Under the pieces are notes generated by a model that was not told where the DNA came from, did no database searches, and was given only the letters and a program-made list of their open reading frames with translations. From Rhodocyclaceae bacterium (lineage in GTDB: Bacteria > Pseudomonadota > Gammaproteobacteria > Burkholderiales > Rhodocyclaceae), in contig JALNXH010000008.1 in the NCBI GenBank assembly GCA_023230455.1, positions 1 through 64,000 on the forward strand: a stretch of 64,000 nt of DNA, in the 5' to 3' direction. Each line of letters begins with the position of its first letter. The first letter of the stretch is position 1. The position numbers and the translations under genes were made by a program. Below, one piece after another: positions 51,863-60,654 of this stretch.

Positions 51863-53488
51863 CTACAGCCGCGCGACGCCATACTGGATCGGCCTCGTCA
51901 GGCGCGCCTCCGCCTCCCGGCAGGTAGCCAGAACAATTGACAATACGCGGCGCGTGTCGCGCGGATCAATCACACCGTCGTCAAGCAGCATGCTGCTGGT
52001 ATGCATCGCCCCCATTTGTCGGTCGAAGGTGTCGATGATCCCGATGCGCTCTTCCTCCAGGGCTGCTCGGTCGAGCGTGCGCCCGGTGCGCTTAGCACTT
52101 TCCTCTGCGACGATGGCCATGGTCGTCGCCGCCTGCTCGCCGCCCATCACTGCGGTCTTGGCGTTTGGCCAGGAAAAGGCGAAGCGGGGCTCGAAGGCCC
52201 GCCCGCACATGCCATAGTTCCCGGCACCGAAAGAGGCTCCACACATGATGGTTATCTGAGGGACCCGCGAATTGGTCAGGGCCTGGATCAATTTTGCGCC
52301 GTGCTTGATCATTCCCGCCTCTTCCGACGCTCTGCCGACAATGAATCCGGTGATGTTTTGCAGGTACACAATCGGCGTCCCCGCCTGATCGCACAACTGA
52401 ATGAACTGTGCGGCTTTGGTTGCGCCCTGAGGGTCAAGTGGCCCGTTGTTGGTTATGAATCCGACGGCGTGACCTTCAATGAAGCCGGTACCGCACACGG
52501 TCGCCGCGCCATATGTAGGCCGAAATTCCTTGAACTTCGACGCGTCGGTGATGCGTCCGATCACTTGGCGCATATCCACCGGCTTGCGGTAATCCAGTGG
52601 AACGATTCCAGCAATATCGTCGGCATCGAGCAAGGGGGGCTGGTATTCACGGGCTGCCGTAACGGCGGAGCGGTTCCAGTCGAGACCTGCGACCACTTCG
52701 CGCGCAATCGAGAGGGCGTCGGCATCGCTTTCGGCAACGAAATCGCCGAGGCCCGACACACAGGCATGCATGTCGGCTCCACCCAACTCCTCCTCAGTCG
52801 CTATTTCGCCTGTGGCGGCCTTTAGTAGGGGCGGCCCAGCGAGAAACGCCCGCGCCCGGCCGCGCACCATCACGACGTAATCCGAAAGGCCCGGCAGATA
52901 GGCCCCGCCGGCCGTGGAGGAGCCATGAACGACCGCCAGCACGGGCAGCCCGGCCGCCGATAGGCGCGCCAGATTGCGGAACATCCCGCCACCGACGACG
53001 AAGCGCTCGACCCGGTAGCTTGCACGAAGGTTGCCGCCCGCGCTCTCGACGAGCTGGATGAAGGGCAGCTTGTTCTCCAGCGCGATTTCCTGGCAACGCA
53101 TGATCTTGCGGCCAGAATAATTCTGCATTGCACCGGCGTTGATGCCCGAGTCGTTGGCCACCACCATCACGCGCGTGCCGCTGATGAATCCGATGCCGCC
53201 GATCACCGCACTTCCGGGAATGCTGGTATCGGGATTCGGGTCTTCGATCCCGCAGTAACCCGCCAGGCTCGCCAGTTCCAAAAATGGCGTGCCCGGATCG
53301 AGCAATCGCGCCAGCCGCTCGCGGGGGAGGATTTGTCCGCGCTTGGCAAACCTCGCCGCAGATTTCTCCGATGCCCTCACCGCGCGCTCCTCAAGTGCGT
53401 GTAGAGAGTCGACAAGTTCAAGCATTCCCGCACGATTTTGTCGGTAGCTATCGCTGTTGCGGTCCAACGTGGATTCAATAGTCTGCAT
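51863..53488 (-). CDS. Geranyl-CoA/methylcrotonyl-CoA carboxylase-type beta subunit (AtuC-like)
   Basis: The 541-residue carboxyltransferase has RGQILPRERLARLLDPGTPFLELASLAGY near residue 50, QLVESAGGNLRASYRVERFVVGGGMFRNLARLSA near 140, VVHGSSTAGGAYLPGLSDYV and the acyl-CoA loop QNITGFIVGRASEEAGMIKHGAKLIQA near 375. Its length and GNYGMCGRAFEPRFAFSWPNAK match the MCC/GCC group and not PccB. ATG 53488 is preferred over GTG 53500. It heads a four-gene operon with the AtuD-, AtuF- and AtuA-like genes and has operator G 19 bp before the start. Confidence 0.88.
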   Translation of the reverse strand: MQTIESTLDRNSDSYRQNRAGMLELVDSLHALEERAVRASEKSAARFAKRGQILPRERLARLLDPGTPFLELASLAGYCGIEDPNPDTSIPGSAVIGGIGFISGTRVMVVANDSGINAGAMQNYSGRKIMRCQEIALENKLPFIQLVESAGGNLRASYRVERFVVGGGMFRNLARLSAAGLPVLAVVHGSSTAGGAYLPGLSDYVVMVRGRARAFLAGPPLLKAATGEIATEEELGGADMHACVSGLGDFVAESDADALSIAREVVAGLDWNRSAVTAAREYQPPLLDADDIAGIVPLDYRKPVDMRQVIGRITDASKFKEFRPTYGAATVCGTGFIEGHAVGFITNNGPLDPQGATKAAQFIQLCDQAGTPIVYLQNITGFIVGRASEEAGMIKHGAKLIQALTNSRVPQITIMCGASFGAGNYGMCGRAFEPRFAFSWPNAKTAVMGGEQAATTMAIVAEESAKRTGRTLDRAALEEERIGIIDTFDRQMGAMHTSSMLLDDGVIDPRDTRRVLSIVLATCREAEARLTRPIQYGVARL

Positions 53489-53506
53489 ATGCAACGTCAC
53501 AAAATC

Positions 53507-53550
53507 TGAACGATGTTCGAAAATATATAGCAGATGTATGGGGATGTCAA
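53507..53550 (-). promoter_or_regulatory. Promoter and operator G (carboxylase operon)
   Basis: Read leftward, TTGACA (53550-53545), 17 bp and TATATT (53527-53522) are followed 2 bp later by TGAAC-GAT-GTTCG (53507-53519). The rest of the 53489-53858 gap, up to the divergent IclR gene, shows no other supported feature. Confidence 0.8.
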
Positions 53551-53858
53551 AGATTCAGTGCGCCGGCCATATTCATGCCCCGCTCTTCGTCTGCGCCGGG
53601 GTTTGGGTGCGGCAATGCCTCGCTTGGGCTGGGTGACAGGCGACTCTCTCGGGCGCAGTTGGCGCACGCCGCGGCGACACGATCAAGTTCGTAGCGTGGC
53701 CGCCGTATGCGAATAGCCTGAAGCCCGCTGCCATCGGCCTTGGCCGACCATTCGCGGGAATGGTCGCGCCGCAGAGCGTAAGTGGCTCTGGTATGATTTG
53801 ATGCAAAGCTACGGCGCCCACGGTGGCGCGACGGGCTGATAACTGGAGAATGAGAGCC

Positions 53859-54662
53859 ATGGTCAAGAAAGGTGAAGATGCAGCTGGCGAGGTTGAAAAG
53901 GACGTCTCCGGCCCGCGTTCGCTGACGCGATTGCTTGCCCTTTTCGGCGTGCTGTCCCGTGCGCCGGAAGGCAAGTCGCTGGCGGAACTGAACGTCATCC
54001 TGGATACACCGAAAAGCAGCCTGTTGAATCTGCTGCGCCCGTTGGTAGCAGAGGGATTTCTGCTTCATGGCAACGGCAACTATCGGCTTGGACCTTCGAT
54101 ATTCCGTCTGTCGGCAAGCGTCCTTGCGGCTTGGAGCTTTCCCAAGCTGATCAGGCCTTTTCTGGAGGAACTGTCGCTCCGCACTGAAGAAACGGTCCTG
54201 CTGGGGGTGCTGGATCGGGAGGCCGAGTGCGTCACTTACGTAGAAATACTCAACAGTCCGCACCCGGTCCGCTACCAGATCCCCGTTGGTACCAGTCGTC
54301 CCCTCTACGCCACGACGGCGGGCCGTTTGCTGCTCGCCTACACTGACAAGAAATGGCAGGACGAATACATCTCGTCGGTGGCATTCAAAGTCAAGACGGC
54401 GGTGCCGATCACCCGGAAATATCTTAAACAGGAAGTCGCCCAGATCCGGCAGGACGGCCTTTCCTGCTCCCTCGACATCGCGCTGAAAGGCCTCTCGGGC
54501 GTTTCAGCGCCGGTGTTCGGCGCGGATGGCCGCTGCCTTGCCGCGCTCAATATCGCGGGCCCGACCGAGCGGTTCCGGCGCGACATCGAGTCACTGAAAG
54601 CCATCGTCAAGGACGTCGCCAACAAGGCGTCAGGCATTACCAGCGAGGCGATCGGAGAGTAG
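53859..54662 (+). CDS. IclR-family transcriptional regulator
   Basis: The 267-residue protein has an N-terminal winged helix (SLTRLLALFGVLSRAPEGKSLAELNVILDTPKSSLLNLLRPLVAEGFL, about residues 19-66) and an IclR effector domain with PVGTSRPLYATTAGRLLLAYT near 145 and ALNIAGPTERF near 230. The ATG at 53859 has GGAG 10 bases upstream. An earlier ATG at 53850 is too close to it. It is divergent from the carboxylase operon and may act as a pathway-specific activator or repressor. No IclR-type operator was recognised. Confidence 0.85.
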   Translation: MVKKGEDAAGEVEKDVSGPRSLTRLLALFGVLSRAPEGKSLAELNVILDTPKSSLLNLLRPLVAEGFLLHGNGNYRLGPSIFRLSASVLAAWSFPKLIRPFLEELSLRTEETVLLGVLDREAECVTYVEILNSPHPVRYQIPVGTSRPLYATTAGRLLLAYTDKKWQDEYISSVAFKVKTAVPITRKYLKQEVAQIRQDGLSCSLDIALKGLSGVSAPVFGADGRCLAALNIAGPTERFRRDIESLKAIVKDVANKASGITSEAIGE

Positions 54663-54721
54663 TTAAGGCTTGTGCCCCCCCCCCTGCCGCATCCGGGTTG
54701 CGCCCCTCAGGGCCGGGCCAG

Positions 54722-55651
54722 CTACCCCAACTCCGCAGTGAGTTCGGGTACTGCCTGGAACAAGTCCGCCACCAGCCCGTAATCGGCAACCTGGAATATC
54801 GGCGCTTCCGGGTCCTTGTTGATCGCGACAATCAATTTGCTGTCCTTCATTCCAGCGAGATGCTGTATCGCCCCGGATATGCCCACCGCGATGTAAAGCT
54901 CGGGCGCCACGATCTTTCCTGTCTGGCCTACCTGATAGGCGTTCGATACAAACCCCGCATCAACAGCCGCGCGTGACGCGCCGACCGCCGCATCCAGTTT
55001 GTCGGCAAGGGCATCGATAATCTTGAAGTTCTCGCTGCTGCCCAACGCTCGACCGCCCGCGACCACCACGCGCGCGGCGGTGAGTTCCGGCCGGCTCGAT
55101 GACGTGAGTTTCTGGCCCAGCACGCGTGACAGGCCGCATCCCCGGGGGGCGGCAAGCGTTTCGATCGGAGCGTTGCCACCACACGGGGCCGCGTCGAAGC
55201 CCGTGCTGCGCACGCTGACCACTTTCACGTCATCAAGGGCCTGAACCGTCGCCAGCGCCGCGCCGGCGTATATCGGTCGCACAAACGTGTCCGGTGCAAG
55301 CACTCCGACGATGTCGGAAATCTGCGCGACGTCCAGCGCGACGGCAACCCGAGGCAAAAAGTTACGACCATATGCTGTCGCCGCGGTCACGATATGGCTA
55401 TAGCCCGGAGCGATGGAGGCGACCAGGATAGCAAGGTCTTCGGGGGAGACGCTGGCGTAGGTGTCGGCGTCGACGCACAGCACACGGGTCACACCACCCA
55501 CCCGCGAAGCTGTGGCGGCGACATCGGCGCAGTTCTTCCCGGCGACAAGGATATGAACGTCCGGACCCATCATGACGGCGGCCGATACCGCGTTGAGCGT
55601 GGCGCTCTTCAAGGCCCGGTTGTCGTGTTCAGCGATTACGAGAATGCCCAT
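54722..55651 (-). CDS. etfA: Electron transfer flavoprotein, alpha subunit
   Basis: The 309-residue protein has an N-terminal domain ([28 protein letters not shown]) and the C-terminal FAD-binding segment [39 protein letters not shown] near residue 195, then [16 protein letters not shown] and the end [21 protein letters not shown]. This is the EtfA signature. It begins 2 bp after the etfB stop. With EtfB it accepts electrons from the several acyl-CoA dehydrogenases of the island and passes them to ETF:quinone oxidoreductase. Confidence 0.94.
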   Translation of the reverse strand: MGILVIAEHDNRALKSATLNAVSAAVMMGPDVHILVAGKNCADVAATASRVGGVTRVLCVDADTYASVSPEDLAILVASIAPGYSHIVTAATAYGRNFLPRVAVALDVAQISDIVGVLAPDTFVRPIYAGAALATVQALDDVKVVSVRSTGFDAAPCGGNAPIETLAAPRGCGLSRVLGQKLTSSSRPELTAARVVVAGGRALGSSENFKIIDALADKLDAAVGASRAAVDAGFVSNAYQVGQTGKIVAPELYIAVGISGAIQHLAGMKDSKLIVAINKDPEAPIFQVADYGLVADLFQAVPELTAELG

Positions 55652-55653
55652 GG

Positions 55654-56403
55654 TCAGATCACCTTTGCTTCGTTGCGCAGCCTCTCGACGAGACTCTTCA
55701 CGTCCGGCACGAGAACTCCCGCCTTGCGCGGTGAAGGCTCGTTGACGCTGATTGTCTTGATGCGCGGACGGAGATCAACTTCCAGCGAATCCGCCGCAAT
55801 TACGTCCAACGGTTTTTTCTTTGCCTTCATGATGTTTGGCAGTGTTGCGTAGCGCGGGGTATTGAGCCGCAGGTCGGCGGTTATGACTGCCGGCAGGGAC
55901 AGCGCCACGGTCTCCAGTCCGCCGTCTATTTCCCGGGTTACCTCTACTGCGGCGCCCTCCAGCTTGATTGCCGAAGCATTGGTGGCTTGCCCCCAGTTGA
56001 GCAGCGCGGCCAACATTTGTCCGGTTTGTCCTGCATCGTTGTCGATCGCCTGTTTTCCAAGAAGCACCAACTGCGGCGACTCTTTATGCACCACTGCCTT
56101 CAGCAATTTGGCAACGTTAAGCGATGGCAGGTCTGCCTCGGTTTCGACCAGCACGGCGCGGTCCGCGCCCAGGGCCAACGCACCGCGCAGCACCTCCTGT
56201 GCGGCGGCGGATCCGATCGAGACCGCAACCACCTCGCTAACCAGATTCGCCTCCTTCAATTTCACAGCCTCCTCGACGGCGATCTCATCGAAGGGGTTCA
56301 TCGACATCTTTGCGCCCGCGATATCAACGCCACTTTTATCGGGAAGCACCCGAATCTTTACGTTGTAATCCACCACGCGCTTTACTGCGACCAGGACTTT
56401 CAC
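55654..56403 (-). CDS. etfB: Electron transfer flavoprotein, beta subunit
   Basis: The 249-residue protein starts at GTG ([18 protein letters not shown]). It has [18 protein letters not shown] near 35, [24 protein letters not shown] near 77 and [28 protein letters not shown] near 110, all classic EtfB segments for AMP and FAD binding. It lies in an operon led by a crotonase and a hydratase-2 gene under operator H, so this ETF pair appears dedicated to the island's oxidations. Confidence 0.94.
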   Translation of the reverse strand: MKVLVAVKRVVDYNVKIRVLPDKSGVDIAGAKMSMNPFDEIAVEEAVKLKEANLVSEVVAVSIGSAAAQEVLRGALALGADRAVLVETEADLPSLNVAKLLKAVVHKESPQLVLLGKQAIDNDAGQTGQMLAALLNWGQATNASAIKLEGAAVEVTREIDGGLETVALSLPAVITADLRLNTPRYATLPNIMKAKKKPLDVIAADSLEVDLRPRIKTISVNEPSPRKAGVLVPDVKSLVERLRNEAKVI

Positions 56404-56465
56404 GTTGTTCTCGCTCCTCTACAAATGGGGCCCCGCGGGGCACGAATGCTCAGTTAGAAAGTGAC

Positions 56466-57335
56466 TCAGTTGAGTTCGATTACGCCGTTATTCAGCACGA
56501 CCACGTCGCGCGCGTCCGACAGCGCGCGCAAGCGCACTCGGGTTTGGCTTTCGCGCCAGAGCTGGAACCGGATGGTTTCTCCGGGATACACGGGCGACGT
56601 GAATCGTGTAGCGAAACTACGAAAGCGCCCGGCATCGTAATCGCAGCAGGTTTTCAGCACCGCATGCGTCGCCATGCCATAGGTACACAGGCCGTGGAGG
56701 ATCGGCCGGGGAAAACCGGCCGCCTTTGCCACGTCAGGGTCAGCGTGCAATGTGTTGTAGTCGCCGCTCAGCCGATAGATCAGCGCTGCCTGTTCCAATG
56801 AGGCGAGTTCCACCTCGATATCCGGTTCGCTGTCAGGGACCGGGGGTAATGCTGGCGGCGGCGGATCGCTGATCCCGCTGCTTTCGCTGAAGCCGCCATC
56901 TCCCCGCAGAAACGAAACATTCCGGTTGCGCGCCAGGAGTTCGCCGCGCGCCTTGTCGAATATTTCCCGTTGGGTGACCGCGATGGCACCCTTTCCGGGG
57001 CCTTTGTCGGTGATCGACAGGACGCGATTTCTCGCGACGATGGTGGCCTCGGCGGGCAGCGGCCTGAACAGCTCGATGTGCTGCTCTCCCTGCACCAGCC
57101 TTACCCAGTCGGCGCCCGTGCCGGGGTGGCTCCACCAGAAGCCGGGCGAGCCAAGAACGGCCGCCATGGTGGGGACTGCCCGGAGAGTTTTTTCGTAGGT
57201 GTACGCCAGTTGCTGCTGGTCGAGGGGATCTGCGCCCAAGCCGATCCCCAGTGCATACAGCATCGTGTCCCGCGCTGTATAGGTCTGGGTGATGTCGCCG
57301 AAATTCCAGTTCTTGATCGCATCGTAGTCGAGCAC
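56466..57335 (-). CDS. R-specific enoyl-CoA hydratase 2 (MFE-2 type, double hot-dog)
   Basis: The 289-residue protein has a degenerate N-terminal hot-dog half and a C-terminal half with the hydratase-2 signature LSGDYNTLHADPDVAKAAGFPRPILHGLCTYG near residue 190, carrying the catalytic Asp and His. It matches the hydratase part of peroxisomal MFE-2, which makes (3R)-hydroxyacyl-CoA, including bile-acid side-chain intermediates. The start is GTG 57335, with GAGG upstream. The SDR at 58316 is the matching R-specific dehydrogenase, encoded separately in the neighbouring divergent operon. Confidence 0.85.
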   Translation of the reverse strand: MLDYDAIKNWNFGDITQTYTARDTMLYALGIGLGADPLDQQQLAYTYEKTLRAVPTMAAVLGSPGFWWSHPGTGADWVRLVQGEQHIELFRPLPAEATIVARNRVLSITDKGPGKGAIAVTQREIFDKARGELLARNRNVSFLRGDGGFSESSGISDPPPPALPPVPDSEPDIEVELASLEQAALIYRLSGDYNTLHADPDVAKAAGFPRPILHGLCTYGMATHAVLKTCCDYDAGRFRSFATRFTSPVYPGETIRFQLWRESQTRVRLRALSDARDVVVLNNGVIELN

Positions 57336-57345
57336 GGCAACATCC

Positions 57346-58128
57346 TCAGGTGGGTTTGGCAGGCGCGTTGCTCTTGTCCAGGAACGCAGCGATCAGTGCT
57401 TGGGTTTCATGGTTATCCAGAAGCGCGGCAGCCATGTCCCGCTCCAGGCGATAGCCGTGGGCCCTCTCGTCAGCCGCCGCCGCCAGACACTGCTTAGCTG
57501 CCTGAAGCGCCGCTGCCGGCATGCGTGCGATGCGGTCGACAATCGCGCCGGCCTGCTTCTCCAGTTCGTTGCGCGGGAATGACCACTGCACCATCCCCAG
57601 CGCCGCGGCCGTCCGTCCGTCGACCGGCTCGCCGCTCAGGATTACCCTCGACGCCACCCCGTGGCCACACAGTTGGGTCAGGCGCTGGGTACCTCCGGCG
57701 GCGGGGAAAAGGCCGATGGCTACTTCCGGCAAACCGATCTTTGCCTCATCGGCGGTCATGCGCAGGTCGCACCACAGCGTCAGCTCGAAGCCCCCACCCA
57801 TAGCCGCTCCGCCGATCTCGCAGCAGGTGACTTGGGGCAGGCGGCCCAGCCGTTGAAGCAGGCCCTGGAGGCGGTCGATATACGCTGAAAAAGCCCGCCG
57901 CGGCTCCGCGGCTTTGGTCCATGAGCGGATCAATTCGAGGTCGGCCCCGGCGGCAAACACCTTGTGTGCGCTGCGGATGTGCAGGACAGTCCAGTCGCGC
58001 TCAGTCTCCAGCCCGTCAAGGACGCGATGGAACGCACTGATCATCGCATCGTCGATGGCATTTACCGGCGGGCGATTCATGGTCGCCACAAACACCTGCC
58101 CGCGCCTATCCAGTTCGATCATCGCCAT
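57346..58128 (-). CDS. Enoyl-CoA hydratase
   Basis: The 260-residue crotonase has LHIRSAHKVFAAGADLELIRSW near residue 48 and CEIGGAAMGGGFELTLWCDLRMTADEAKIGLPEVAIGLFPAAGGTQRL near 103. The two Glu residues of ordinary hydratases seem present (GGGFE and LPE). It heads a leftward operon with hydratase 2, EtfB and EtfA. Operator H lies 18 bp upstream of its ATG. An S-specific hydratase beside an R-specific one suggests two acyl intermediates of different stereochemistry. Confidence 0.87.
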   Translation of the reverse strand: MAMIELDRRGQVFVATMNRPPVNAIDDAMISAFHRVLDGLETERDWTVLHIRSAHKVFAAGADLELIRSWTKAAEPRRAFSAYIDRLQGLLQRLGRLPQVTCCEIGGAAMGGGFELTLWCDLRMTADEAKIGLPEVAIGLFPAAGGTQRLTQLCGHGVASRVILSGEPVDGRTAAALGMVQWSFPRNELEKQAGAIVDRIARMPAAALQAAKQCLAAAADERAHGYRLERDMAAALLDNHETQALIAAFLDKSNAPAKPT

Positions 58129-58145
58129 GCCAATATTCCTATATG

Positions 58146-58186
58146 TGAATATTGTTCAGTTTAAATACTTGGGAATTTCAGGTCAA
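58146..58186 (-). promoter_or_regulatory. Promoter and operator H (hydratase-ETF operon)
   Basis: Read leftward, TTGACC (58186-58181), 17 bp and TAAACT (58163-58158) touch TGAAT-ATT-GTTCA (58146-58158), one mismatch from the repeat consensus. Confidence 0.72.
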
Positions 58187-58209
58187 CCTTGGATGATCGC
58201 TCCAGGGGC

Positions 58210-58254
58210 TTGACTTTCTCCGTGAGCGATGTTCACAATATAGAACGACGTTCA
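58210..58254 (+). promoter_or_regulatory. Promoter and double operator I (MFE-2-type SDR)
   Basis: TTGACT (58210-58215) and a weak -10 (CACAAT at 58234-58239) are combined with two operator copies, TGAGC-GAT-GTTCA (58223-58235) and AGAAC-GAC-GTTCA (58242-58254), with centres 19 bp apart. Confidence 0.7.
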
Positions 58255-58315
58255 TTACATGGGTTCGCTGCCCGCACCTTCCGCCAAAAAAAAGCGGGGG
58301 CAACAGGAGACTTCA

Positions 58316-59221
58316 ATGGGGAATATGGTTCAAGGCAAGGTGGTCATCGTCACCGGTGGCGGCACCGGTATCGGTCGCGAGTTGGTGCGTGGCTTTGCGC
58401 ACAGCGGGGCGCGCGTCGTCATCAACGATCTGGCGCGTGACAAAGATTCCGGGGCCTATGCGGCAGACGTGTTAGCCGATGAGCTTCGTGCAGCCGGAGG
58501 CGAAGTCGTTGCCAATACCGATAGTGTTGCCGAATGGGATTCGGCCAGCCGGATCGTGCAGGCGGCGATGGATACTTTCGGCCGCGTTGATTGCGTGGTC
58601 AACAACGCCGGCATTGCCCGCGACCGCATCTTTTTCAATATGAGCGTGGAAGAGTGGAAGTCGGTGGTCGATGTCCATCTCAACGGTTCTTTCTACGTTG
58701 CGAAGGCTGCGTCCACCCACTTCAAGAGCCAGAACTCCGGAAGCTTCATCCACATGACATCTACGTCAGGCTTGATAGGAAACGTCGGTCAGGCCAACTA
58801 CGCCGCGGCAAAGATGGGCATCGTCGGACTGTCCAAATCAATCGCGCTGGACATGGCCCGCTACAACGTGCGCTCCAACTGCATTGCTCCCTGGGCGTGG
58901 ACCGCGATGACGGCAACCATCCCCGCGGACACGCCGGAAAACATCGCCCGGATCGAAAAATTCAAGAAGATGGAAGCCTGCAAGATAGCGCCGCTCGCCG
59001 TGTATCTGGCGAGCGATCAGGCAGCGAATGTTTCCGGCCAGATCTTCGGGGTGCGGGCCAACGAAATCTATTTCTTCAATCAGATTCGAATGATCCGCTC
59101 GGTTCACCGCAGCGAGGGGTGGACCCCGGAGTCAATCGCCGAACACGCAATTCCCGCCTTCGAGGCCAATTTTTTCCCCAATGTGCCTTCTCTGACCCAG
59201 ACGCCGTGGGATCCGATTTGA
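58316..59221 (+). CDS. R-specific 3-hydroxyacyl-CoA dehydrogenase (MFE-2-type SDR)
   Basis: The 301-residue SDR has VVIVTGGGTGIGRELVRGFAHSGARVVINDLARD, VNNAGIARDRIFFNMSVEEWKSVVDVHLNGSF and the active site HMTSTSGLIGNVGQANYAAAKMGI. It also has the NCIAPWAWTAMT segment and a longer C-terminal tail typical of the dehydrogenase unit of peroxisomal MFE-2 and actinobacterial Hsd4A-like enzymes. It would oxidise the product of hydratase 2. ATG 58316 has CAGGAGA upstream. The frame runs back to 58259. Confidence 0.83.
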   Translation: MGNMVQGKVVIVTGGGTGIGRELVRGFAHSGARVVINDLARDKDSGAYAADVLADELRAAGGEVVANTDSVAEWDSASRIVQAAMDTFGRVDCVVNNAGIARDRIFFNMSVEEWKSVVDVHLNGSFYVAKAASTHFKSQNSGSFIHMTSTSGLIGNVGQANYAAAKMGIVGLSKSIALDMARYNVRSNCIAPWAWTAMTATIPADTPENIARIEKFKKMEACKIAPLAVYLASDQAANVSGQIFGVRANEIYFFNQIRMIRSVHRSEGWTPESIAEHAIPAFEANFFPNVPSLTQTPWDPI

Positions 59222-59266
59222 GTAGTCCCGTAGACGAGACTGAAATACACCGACGGAGCACTAAAA

Positions 59267-59575
59267 ATGCCGCGAACAGTGAATTGCGTGAAACTTGGAT
59301 ACAACGCAGCCGGCCTTGATTTTCCACCCCTGCCCGGAGGGTTGGGGCAGCGCATCTATGAAAATGTCTCGAAGGAAGCGTGGCAACAGTGGCTCACCCG
59401 CCAGACGATGATCATCAATGAGAACCGCCTGAAACTTTCCGAACCCGATGCCAGAAAGTATCTCGCGGAACAGGTCACCGAGCATTTTTTCGGGGCGGGC
59501 ACGCAAGAACTGCCCGGATGGGCCCCAAGCACTCCGCCGGCCAAAGTCCGTTGGACAATGTCCGGCCTTGAGTAA
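59267..59575 (+). CDS. yggX: YggX-like Fe(II)-trafficking / oxidative-damage-protection protein
   Basis: The 102-residue protein matches YggX: PRTVNCVKLGYNAAGLDFPPLPGGLGQRIYENVSKEAWQQWLTRQTMIINENRL, with the conserved N-terminal Cys and the LGQRI/KEAW motifs. It is about 12 residues longer than the usual 90, with a Pro-rich C-terminal tail. YggX protects Fe-S clusters and shuttles iron. It follows the MFE-2-type SDR by 45 bp and may be in its operon, which is an odd place for a housekeeping gene. Confidence 0.88.
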   Translation: MPRTVNCVKLGYNAAGLDFPPLPGGLGQRIYENVSKEAWQQWLTRQTMIINENRLKLSEPDARKYLAEQVTEHFFGAGTQELPGWAPSTPPAKVRWTMSGLE

Positions 59576-59624
59576 TCTCGGCCACCGACCACCTCGCCGG
59601 TGGTCGGTGGCGCCGACTGCGTAA

Positions 59625-60407
59625 TTACTTGGCGTGCTTGCGGAAATTTGGCTTGCGTTTCTCGCGGTAGGCATTCCCGCCTTCCGCCGACTCCGCCGTC
59701 TCGTAGTACAGCTTCAGCGAGTGCATGGCCAGCCCGCCGATGCCGCGAATCATCTCGGTATCGATGTTGAATGACTTCTTTGCCAGCGCAATCGCCGTTG
59801 GACTTTTTTCGACAATCTCGTCGCACCACTTGCGCACTTCCGCGTCGAGCTCGTCGTGCGGGACAACAGCGTTGACCAAACCCATCTGCAACGCCTGGTC
59901 CGCGGTATAGCGGCGGCACAGATACCAGATTTCGCGCGCCTTCTTCTCGCCGACGACCCGCGCCAGCAGCGCCGTGCCGAAACCCGCGTCAACCGAGCCA
60001 ACCTTCGGCCCGGCCTGTCCGAATTGCGCCCGGTCGGAGGCAATTGCAAGATCGCATAGCGTCACCAGCACATTGCCGCCACCGATGGCAAATCCATTGA
60101 CCCGCGCGATCACAGGCTTGGAGATGTCGCGAATCACGCTTTGCAGTTCTTCTATCGGCAGACCGATGGGGCCGCGACCACCATAGCCGCCCTCGTGCGT
60201 TCCCTGGTCGCCGCCGGTGCAGAAGGCCTTGTCGCCAGCGCCAGTGAGTACAACTACGCCAATGCTCTTGTCGAAATCTGCGTCCTGAAAGGCGTCGATC
60301 AACTCCTCGCAAGTGTTGGCAGTAAACGCGTTGTAAACCTTCGGCCGGTTGATGGTGATGGTCGCAATGCCGTCTGCTTTTGTATAGAGAACTTCCTGGT
60401 AATCCAT
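59625..60407 (-). CDS. BadI-like 2-ketocycloalkanecarboxyl-CoA hydrolase (ring opening)
   Basis: The 260-residue crotonase has VVLTGAGDKAFCTGGDQGTHEGGYGGRGPIGLPIEELQSVIRDISKPVIARVNGFAIGGGNVL, FGQAGPKVGSVDAGFGTALLARVVGEKKAREIWYLCRRY and the tail REKRKPNFRKH. From memory these follow BadI of Rhodopseudomonas palustris almost motif for motif. BadI opens 2-ketocyclohexanecarboxyl-CoA to pimelyl-CoA. The match to GGDQ, GKKAREIWY and PHDELDAEV makes a ring-cleaving role likely here on a related cyclic beta-keto ester. ATG 60407 has AAAGGA upstream. Confidence 0.83.
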   Translation of the reverse strand: MDYQEVLYTKADGIATITINRPKVYNAFTANTCEELIDAFQDADFDKSIGVVVLTGAGDKAFCTGGDQGTHEGGYGGRGPIGLPIEELQSVIRDISKPVIARVNGFAIGGGNVLVTLCDLAIASDRAQFGQAGPKVGSVDAGFGTALLARVVGEKKAREIWYLCRRYTADQALQMGLVNAVVPHDELDAEVRKWCDEIVEKSPTAIALAKKSFNIDTEMIRGIGGLAMHSLKLYYETAESAEGGNAYREKRKPNFRKHAK

Positions 60408-60445
60408 AGCGCTTCCTTTGTCGATCAAGAATGGATGTAAAGACC

Positions 60446-60465
60446 GTAATTTCGTTCACATAGTA
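60446..60465 (-). promoter_or_regulatory. Degenerate promoter/operator K (BadI-like gene)
   Basis: Read leftward, TACTAT (60465-60460) is followed after one base by TGAAC-GAA-ATTAC (60458-60446), a half site in the same position as the full operators. No good -35 is visible. Confidence 0.4.
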
Positions 60466-60557
60466 CTACACCGTTCCGTTTATTGTTATTTTGACGTTCG
60501 CGGCAGCGAAAGAAGCTCCGCGCTGGCGCCGCATCGCACTTGCGGAGAAAAGGTCTA

Positions 60558-60575
60558 TATAATGAACATCGTTCA
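60558..60575 (+). promoter_or_regulatory. Promoter -10 and operator J (thiolase and acyl-CoA dehydrogenase operon)
   Basis: A perfect TATAAT (60558-60563) overlaps by one base the perfect repeat TGAAC-ATC-GTTCA (60563-60575). The -35 region is poor. The operon starting at 60655 lies about 80 bp downstream. Confidence 0.75.
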
Positions 60576-60654
60576 ACTATATAATTGACGCGGCACAATT
60601 GGGCATGGGCCCAAACCGACCGGGTCGGGCAATTTCAGTGAGGGGAGGCATCAC

